A stretch of 64,000 nucleotides of DNA from Pseudonocardia cypriaca. Its GTDB lineage: Bacteria; Actinomycetota; Actinomycetes; Mycobacteriales; Pseudonocardiaceae. How positions within the stretch are numbered: position 1 is the first letter of the stretch; the number at the start of each line of letters is the position of its first letter. The DNA lies in the NCBI RefSeq assembly GCF_006717045.1, contig NZ_VFPH01000003.1, positions 248,001-312,000 on the forward strand. Direction: 5' to 3'. Below are positions 60,145 through 64,000 of this stretch, piece after piece. The notes under the pieces are model-generated. The model did not search any database. It worked only from the letters and a program-made list of their open reading frames with translations, and was not told the origin of the DNA. Made by a program: the position numbers and the translations under genes.

Positions 60145-60640
60145 CCCGAAGGTGCCGATTGACACCGGCCCGCTCCGGGACGCCTACGGCGCGCTGCTGG
60201 AGGCCGCCGCCACCGTCGCCGATGCGGGCGAGGTGAAGTCCCCGCCGCCCGGCGAGTGGAACGCCGACCAGATCCTGGCGCACGTCGCGATCGTCACGGC
60301 AGGCACGATCACGGCGGTCTCCCGCGTCGCGGCCGGGGAGAACGCGACGTACGACAACCGCACCTCGCAGGACGCCTGGACCATCGAGCGCATCATCGCC
60401 CTCGCCGGCGGCAACGAGGGGCTGCGGGAGCGCATCCGGGTGCAGGGCGAGGCACTGTGCAGTCTCGGGCAGGCGCTCGGCGCGACCGAGCTCGACACGT
60501 CCGTGCCCACCCTGCTCCTGTCCGGCGGAAACGCGCTGGTCGACCAGCCGGTGCCGGTGCGGGACCTCGTCCTGGGCCTCGCGGAGGCGGAGCTGCCCGG
60601 CCACGCGAAGCAGCTCCTCGCGCTGCTGCCGAACGCCTGA
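60137..60640 (+). CDS. DinB-like/maleylpyruvate isomerase-fold protein
   Basis: This 167-residue protein has the four-helix DinB fold: LRDAYGALLEAAATVADAGEVKSPPPGEWNADQILAHVAIVTAGTITA, with the His in LAHV and DLVLGLAEAELPGHAKQLLALLPNA at the end. Some members are mycothiol-dependent enzymes; the second metal His is at PGHAKQ. It overlaps the fusion regulator by 8 bp, so it is in its operon and likely under its control. Specific function is unknown. Confidence 0.8.
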   Translation: MSDPKVPIDTGPLRDAYGALLEAAATVADAGEVKSPPPGEWNADQILAHVAIVTAGTITAVSRVAAGENATYDNRTSQDAWTIERIIALAGGNEGLRERIRVQGEALCSLGQALGATELDTSVPTLLLSGGNALVDQPVPVRDLVLGLAEAELPGHAKQLLALLPNA

Positions 60641-60767
60641 GACGCCTCACGGCGTTCGGAAGTGTTGATCACCGCGAGCAGCACAACAGTGCCGACGCGG
60701 CAGCCGTGAGTACTGATCGACCACCAGGGCGACCCTTCGAGCGGACAGCGCCTCGCGCCCGGCCGGC

Positions 60768-61637
60768 TCAGTCGTCGACCGGGCGCCATGCCGGCCGGCC
60801 GCCGTCCGATCGGACGTGGCCGAACTGCACGTCGGCGAAATGGATGCCGAACCCGATCGTGCGCGGCGTGGTCAGTTCGTCGACCAGAGCGCGGCGGAAG
60901 CTCGTGGACCGGCCCCGGTCGTGATCTGGTGCGGCCCACCACTCCGGGTGCTCCATCTGGACCGGGGAGTGGAACGCGTCCCCGAAGGCGATCACCCGGC
61001 GCTCCCCCGCGGTGATCACGTAGGCCGCGTGCCCGGCGGTGTGGCCAGGGGTGAGCATGGCCCGGACGCCGGGGAAGATCTCCTCCCCGTCGGTCACCGT
61101 CCGCACGCGCGGTCGCAGCACCTCGAGGATCTCGCGGGAGGTGCCCTGCGCTTCGGCGAGGTGGCGCTGGTTCCACTCGGGCTCCGAGATCGGGTAGTGG
61201 GCGCCGGTGAACGCGGGCTCGTCGCTACCGGGGGCGGGATGCCACGCCCAGCCGAGGTGGTCGATGTGCAGGTGGCTGATCGCGACCGCCTCGATGTCGG
61301 CGGGGCGGCGCCCGAGCGCGGCGAGGTTGTCCAGCAGGGCGCCGCCGTGGATCGCGCCGTGCGGGTTGCCCGGCTGCGCCGGTACCGCCTGCGGGCCGAA
61401 CCCGGCGTCGATCAGCAGTGCTCGGTCGCCGCGTTCCACCAGCAGACCTCCGATGCTGGCCACGAGGTTGCCGGAGTCGTCGAGGTACTCGGGGTGCTCG
61501 CCCCAGGTCTCGTCCGTGGTGTCCGGCAGCCAGGCCCGTGGAGCGAGCTGGACCGCACCGTCGGGCACGTAGCTCACCGTGGTGTCGCCGATCGTCAGCG
61601 ACCTGATGCCCGCCGCGCGCCGGAGCCGCTCCTCCAC
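60768..61637 (-). CDS. Metallo-beta-lactamase-fold hydrolase
   Basis: This 289-residue hydrolase has SHLHIDHLG (HxHxDH), GHTAGH, GDAFHSP (bridging Asp) and a C-terminal His in GIHFADV, so both metal sites look complete. The start is uncertain: a GTG at 61637 with GGAG six bases upstream is preferred over a TTG at 61649. It resembles AttM/quorum-quenching-type or general MBL hydrolases. It is divergent from a MarR gene and shares an operator region with it. Confidence 0.9.
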   Translation of the reverse strand: MEERLRRAAGIRSLTIGDTTVSYVPDGAVQLAPRAWLPDTTDETWGEHPEYLDDSGNLVASIGGLLVERGDRALLIDAGFGPQAVPAQPGNPHGAIHGGALLDNLAALGRRPADIEAVAISHLHIDHLGWAWHPAPGSDEPAFTGAHYPISEPEWNQRHLAEAQGTSREILEVLRPRVRTVTDGEEIFPGVRAMLTPGHTAGHAAYVITAGERRVIAFGDAFHSPVQMEHPEWWAAPDHDRGRSTSFRRALVDELTTPRTIGFGIHFADVQFGHVRSDGGRPAWRPVDD

Positions 61638-61651
61638 GTCGATCTCCAATC

Positions 61652-61684
61652 TAGTTATGACTCTAAAGGTTCAGGTCATAACTA
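61652..61684. promoter_or_regulatory. MarR operator candidate (TAGTTATGAC-N13-GTCATAACTA)
   Basis: A perfect 10-bp inverted repeat lies between the divergent MBL and MarR genes. ATCATGACTT follows at 61684-61693. The dyad is AT-rich in a GC-rich setting. It is placed to block both promoters. Confidence 0.65.
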
Positions 61685-61718
61685 TCATGACTTGAAGGGG
61701 TCGAGCTACCCTGGGGTC

Positions 61719-62147
61719 GTGACAACGTCGGACCAGCAGGCCGTCGCCGAGCGGGAGCTGTGCGGGCTGGTGAACGGGCTGGCCACCCGGATCGGCGCCC
61801 ACGTCCGCGAACGCGCCGGGAAGCTCGGCCTCACCGCGGCACAGGCCACCGCCCTCCGGGAGCTCACCGGGCCGATGACGATGAGCGAGCTGGCCGAGCG
61901 GATGAGCTGTGAACCGTCGAACGCCACCGTCGTGGTCGACAAGCTGGAGAGCCAGGGGCTGCTCGAACGCCGCCCCCACCCCTCCGACCGCCGGGCGAAG
62001 CAGCTGTTCCTCACGTCCGAAGGCACCGAGCTCCGGGAACGGCTCCTCGAGCTCCTCACAGCGGAGTCACCACTCGCGGGCCTGACCCGACAGGAGCAGG
62101 GCCTCTTGCACGACCTCCTGGAACGGGCCGTCTCGCACAGCGGCTGA
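61719..62147 (+). CDS. MarR-family transcriptional regulator
   Basis: This 142-residue regulator starts at GTG. It has the winged HTH LTAAQATALRELTGPMTMSELAERMSCEPSNATVVVDKLESQGLLERRPHPSDRRAKQLFLTSEG with the DRR wing signature. The gene diverges from the MBL hydrolase, with the 10-bp dyad between, so it most likely represses the hydrolase and itself. The inducing ligand is unknown. Confidence 0.92.
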   Translation: MTTSDQQAVAERELCGLVNGLATRIGAHVRERAGKLGLTAAQATALRELTGPMTMSELAERMSCEPSNATVVVDKLESQGLLERRPHPSDRRAKQLFLTSEGTELRERLLELLTAESPLAGLTRQEQGLLHDLLERAVSHSG

Positions 62148-62168
62148 TCTCGGTCCGGCCTTCGGCGG

Positions 62169-62879
62169 TCAGGCAGCCGGCACACCCAGCCCGTAGAACG
62201 CAGCCGGGTCACCGGCGAGGGACGCCTTGACCTCGCGGGCGGCGTCGTCGACGAGCACCTCGATCGCACCCGCCTCCACCCCGTCGAGCGCGGCGCGCGC
62301 CACGTCCGCCGGGTCGATCTTGTCGATGTCGAAGGCCGCGACCATGTCGGTGTCGGCCGATCCCAGGTGCACGCCGGTGACCAGCGTGCCCTGGCCTGCA
62401 AGCTCGAGACGGACGCCGTTGGTGAGGCTCCACTCCGCGGCTTTCGCGGCGGCGTACGCGTTCACGCCGTCGTAGGCGAACCACGAGAGCGCCGACAGCA
62501 CGTTGACGATCGCGCCACCTCCGCCCGCCGCCAGCACCGGCGCGAACGCGCGCACCATGTGCAACGTCCCGAAGAAGTGCGTCTCCACGTCCAGCCGCAC
62601 GGCCGCGAGGTCGCCGGTGACCAGGTTCGAGAACGTGATGCTCCCCGCGTTGTTGACCAGCAGCGTCACGTCGTCGGCGACGGCCGCCGCAGCAGCGACG
62701 GAGTCGGGGTCGGTGATGTCGAGGGCCAGCACCTCGACCCCCGGCACGTCGACGAGGTGCGGCCGGCGCGCCGTCGCGTAGACCTTCGCCGCGCCCCGCT
62801 GGACGAGCTGCTGCGCGAAGTGGCGTCCGATGCCGCGGTTGGCCCCCGTGACGAGGGCCGTCGATCCAGCGATGTCCAT
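62169..62879 (-). CDS. Short-chain dehydrogenase/reductase
   Basis: This 236-residue classical SDR starts at the ATG giving MDIAGSTALVTGANRGIGRHFAQQL. It has the TGxxxGIG motif, NNAG (LLVNNAGS), the catalytic Ser in VLSALSW, and YxxxK in NAYAAAKAAEW. Its transcription starts at a MerR-type promoter shared with the divergent MerR gene. Substrate unknown, possibly a stress-related carbonyl. Confidence 0.93.
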   Translation of the reverse strand: MDIAGSTALVTGANRGIGRHFAQQLVQRGAAKVYATARRPHLVDVPGVEVLALDITDPDSVAAAAAVADDVTLLVNNAGSITFSNLVTGDLAAVRLDVETHFFGTLHMVRAFAPVLAAGGGGAIVNVLSALSWFAYDGVNAYAAAKAAEWSLTNGVRLELAGQGTLVTGVHLGSADTDMVAAFDIDKIDPADVARAALDGVEAGAIEVLVDDAAREVKASLAGDPAAFYGLGVPAA

Positions 62880-62913
62880 GTCCGTGCTCCATCTCCCGAG
62901 GTCGTCATCACCT

Positions 62914-62945
62914 ACGCTAGAAGCTGACGTCCGCGTCAGGTTCAA
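62914..62945 (-). promoter_or_regulatory. MerR-type promoter of the SDR gene (20-bp spacer with dyad)
   Basis: On the minus strand TTGAAC (62945-62940) and TAGCGT (62919-62914) are 20 bp apart. The long spacer contains the perfect dyad CTGACG-CGGA-CGTCAG (62939-62924). This over-long spacer with a central dyad is the hallmark of promoters activated by MerR-family proteins through DNA untwisting. Confidence 0.7.
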
Positions 62946-62976
62946 GGCGAATCACTAGCCCGATCGGGGGAATCAG

Positions 62977-63345
62977 GTGCGTATCGGCGAGGTTGCGGAG
63001 CGAGCCGGGGTGAGCGTGCGCGCCCTGCGCTACTACGAGGAGCAGCAGCTGCTGGCGCCGCAGCGCACGTCGGGCGGGCAGCGGCGCTACGCCGACGGCG
63101 CGGTCCAGCGGGTCCGCTGGATCCAGCTCCTGCTCGGCGCCGGACTGCCCACCCGCACCATCCGCGAGCTGCTGCCTTGCGTGGAGTCCGGTGTGGTCAC
63201 CACCGACGTGCTGCGACGCCTCGGCGAGGAGCGGACCCGCATCGACGAGCAGGTCACCGAGCTCGTCACGGTGCGCGACCGGCTCGACGCCCTCATCGCG
63301 ACCGCTGAGCAGCCGGGCCCGGGGTGTGTCCGCGTGTACGCCTGA
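62977..63345 (+). CDS. MerR-family transcriptional regulator
   Basis: This 122-residue MerR protein starts at GTG (VRIGEVAERAGVSVRALRYYEEQQLLAPQRTSGGQRRYADGAVQRVRWIQLL). The C-terminal dimerisation helix follows, with CVESGVVTTDVLRRLGEERTRIDEQVTELVTVRDRLDALI. One Cys occurs in LLPCVES and one near the end. It diverges from the SDR gene and likely activates it through the 20-bp-spacer promoter. Confidence 0.93.
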   Translation: MRIGEVAERAGVSVRALRYYEEQQLLAPQRTSGGQRRYADGAVQRVRWIQLLLGAGLPTRTIRELLPCVESGVVTTDVLRRLGEERTRIDEQVTELVTVRDRLDALIATAEQPGPGCVRVYA

Positions 63346-63471
63346 TTGCACCGGTCGGTGTTCATGGTCTCACCTCCACGGGCGGTGTCACGATCCGCTG
63401 CAAGCTAAAGCCGAGCAACAGCCCGGCCAACCTCCCCCAGTCACTCCGAACGGGCCGTCGCTGCAGGGCCA

Positions 63472-64000
63472 CTAATGTCCGGCGAGCTCGGCCACGACCG
63501 GCGCGAACGCGTCGGCGACGTCGGCGCCGAAGACGAAGTAGGAGAAGCCGATCTCCTCCCGTCGCCGCTGGATCTCTTCGGCGGCGGCCGCCGGGTCGTC
63601 CGGCAGTACCGCCAGCGAGTCCATCGCGTGGAGCGCAGCAGGGTCGGTGGCGGGATGCGCCATGAACGGCGCGACGGTGTCGCCGACAACCGGCACGTGG
63701 AGCGCGAGCTCGAGATCCCGGACGGCGCGGGAGTCGCGGGCCAGTCGTGCGACCTCGGCCCGAGGCACATCGTGCAAGGCGAAGGTGACCGTGTCTGCGA
63801 CGTCAACCGCCAGCGCCCTGGCCTTCGGACCGCTCACGGCCATCGCCACAGGCGTGTGACGGTCGGGGCCGTCGAGATCCCGCAGTGCCGTGACGGTCTC
63901 ACGCACCTGGGCCAGCCGCTCGCTCGGTGGCACCGCCGGCAGTCCCAGTCTGCGGAGCTCGTCCTCGATCCCCGGCCTGCCGGTGGCGATACCCATCTCG
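63472..64000 (-). CDS. Luciferase-like (LLM) flavin-dependent oxidoreductase, C-terminal part
   Basis: This protein is cut by the right edge of the window; at least 174 residues are visible. The segment RLGLPAVPPSERLAQVRETVTALRDLDG, VAMAVSGPKARALAVDVADTVTFALHDVPRAEV and the C-terminal FSYFVFGADVADAFAPVVAELAGH match the TIM-barrel F420/FMN-dependent LLM family. The N-terminal half is missing. The end sits 126 bp from the MerR gene, whose orientation is opposite (convergent). Confidence 0.8.
   Translation of the reverse strand, partial: EMGIATGRPGIEDELRRLGLPAVPPSERLAQVRETVTALRDLDGPDRHTPVAMAVSGPKARALAVDVADTVTFALHDVPRAEVARLARDSRAVRDLELALHVPVVGDTVAPFMAHPATDPAALHAMDSLAVLPDDPAAAAEEIQRRREEIGFSYFVFGADVADAFAPVVAELAGH

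Overview
The window is chromosomal DNA from a high-GC actinobacterium. Very high GC, many GTG starts, leaderless promoters, tightly overlapping ATGA/GTGA operons and a complete mce operon point to the Pseudonocardiaceae, most likely a Pseudonocardia-like genome; this placement is inference. The backbone is a conserved ribosomal and transcription block, read on the minus strand from right to left: tRNA-Thr, tRNA-Met, rpmG, hadA-like, hadB-like, (aspartate aminotransferase on the other strand), tRNA-Trp, secE, nusG, rplK, rplA, and then rplJ at the left edge. rplA and rplJ are normally close together. Here they lie about 28.5 kb apart, and the gap holds accessory functions.

Left part (1-12.6 kb): rplJ with its L10-type leader, then a mce operon transcribed leftwards: mceG ATPase, yrbEA, yrbEB, mceA-F and two Mce-associated membrane proteins. 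It is a lipid or steroid import system. From 12.8 to 20.1 kb come an ArsR-SRPBCC pair, an 800-bp repeat island bounded by a 14-bp inverted repeat, a LysR regulator divergent from an FAD oxidase, and a cluster of a Zn alcohol dehydrogenase, an R2-like ligand-binding oxidase (R2lox), a divergent orphan MmoB/DmpM-type effector and a TetR regulator. From 20.1 to 29.1 kb come a 162-bp palindromic MITE-like element, a large secreted SdrD-like repeat protein, a divergent two-component pair, an SCP2-like protein, a MocR regulator and an alpha-methylacyl-CoA racemase.

Middle part (29-45 kb): the ribosomal block, followed by a zinc-starvation locus. Cysteine-free L33, S18, L28 and S14 paralogues lie on the minus strand and a CobW-like Mrf protein plus cysteine-free L32 on the plus strand, with a Zur-like box between them. 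Then come a large LuxR-family ATPase regulator, a cytochrome P450-acyl-CoA ligase operon and a TenA protein.

Right part (45-64 kb): mostly short one- to three-gene units. These include an esterase-type beta-lactamase fold protein, a 2H phosphoesterase, a patatin, an FAD dehydrogenase, a DctA-type symporter, alpha/beta hydrolases, an MFS/SGNH pair, a SUMF1-domain protein, Lrp-azlCD, a fused ArsR-SRPBCC regulator, MBL/MarR, SDR/MerR and a truncated luciferase-like oxidoreductase. Several of these have clear operators. Lipid and steroid-type metabolism recurs across the window (Mce, P450, acyl-CoA ligase, racemase, SCP2, FAD dehydrogenase).

The most noteworthy signals are the orphan monooxygenase effector facing R2lox, the repeat families (MITE, twin-hairpin elements shared between distant sites, the repeat island), and the zinc-free ribosome locus with a degenerate P-loop Mrf.
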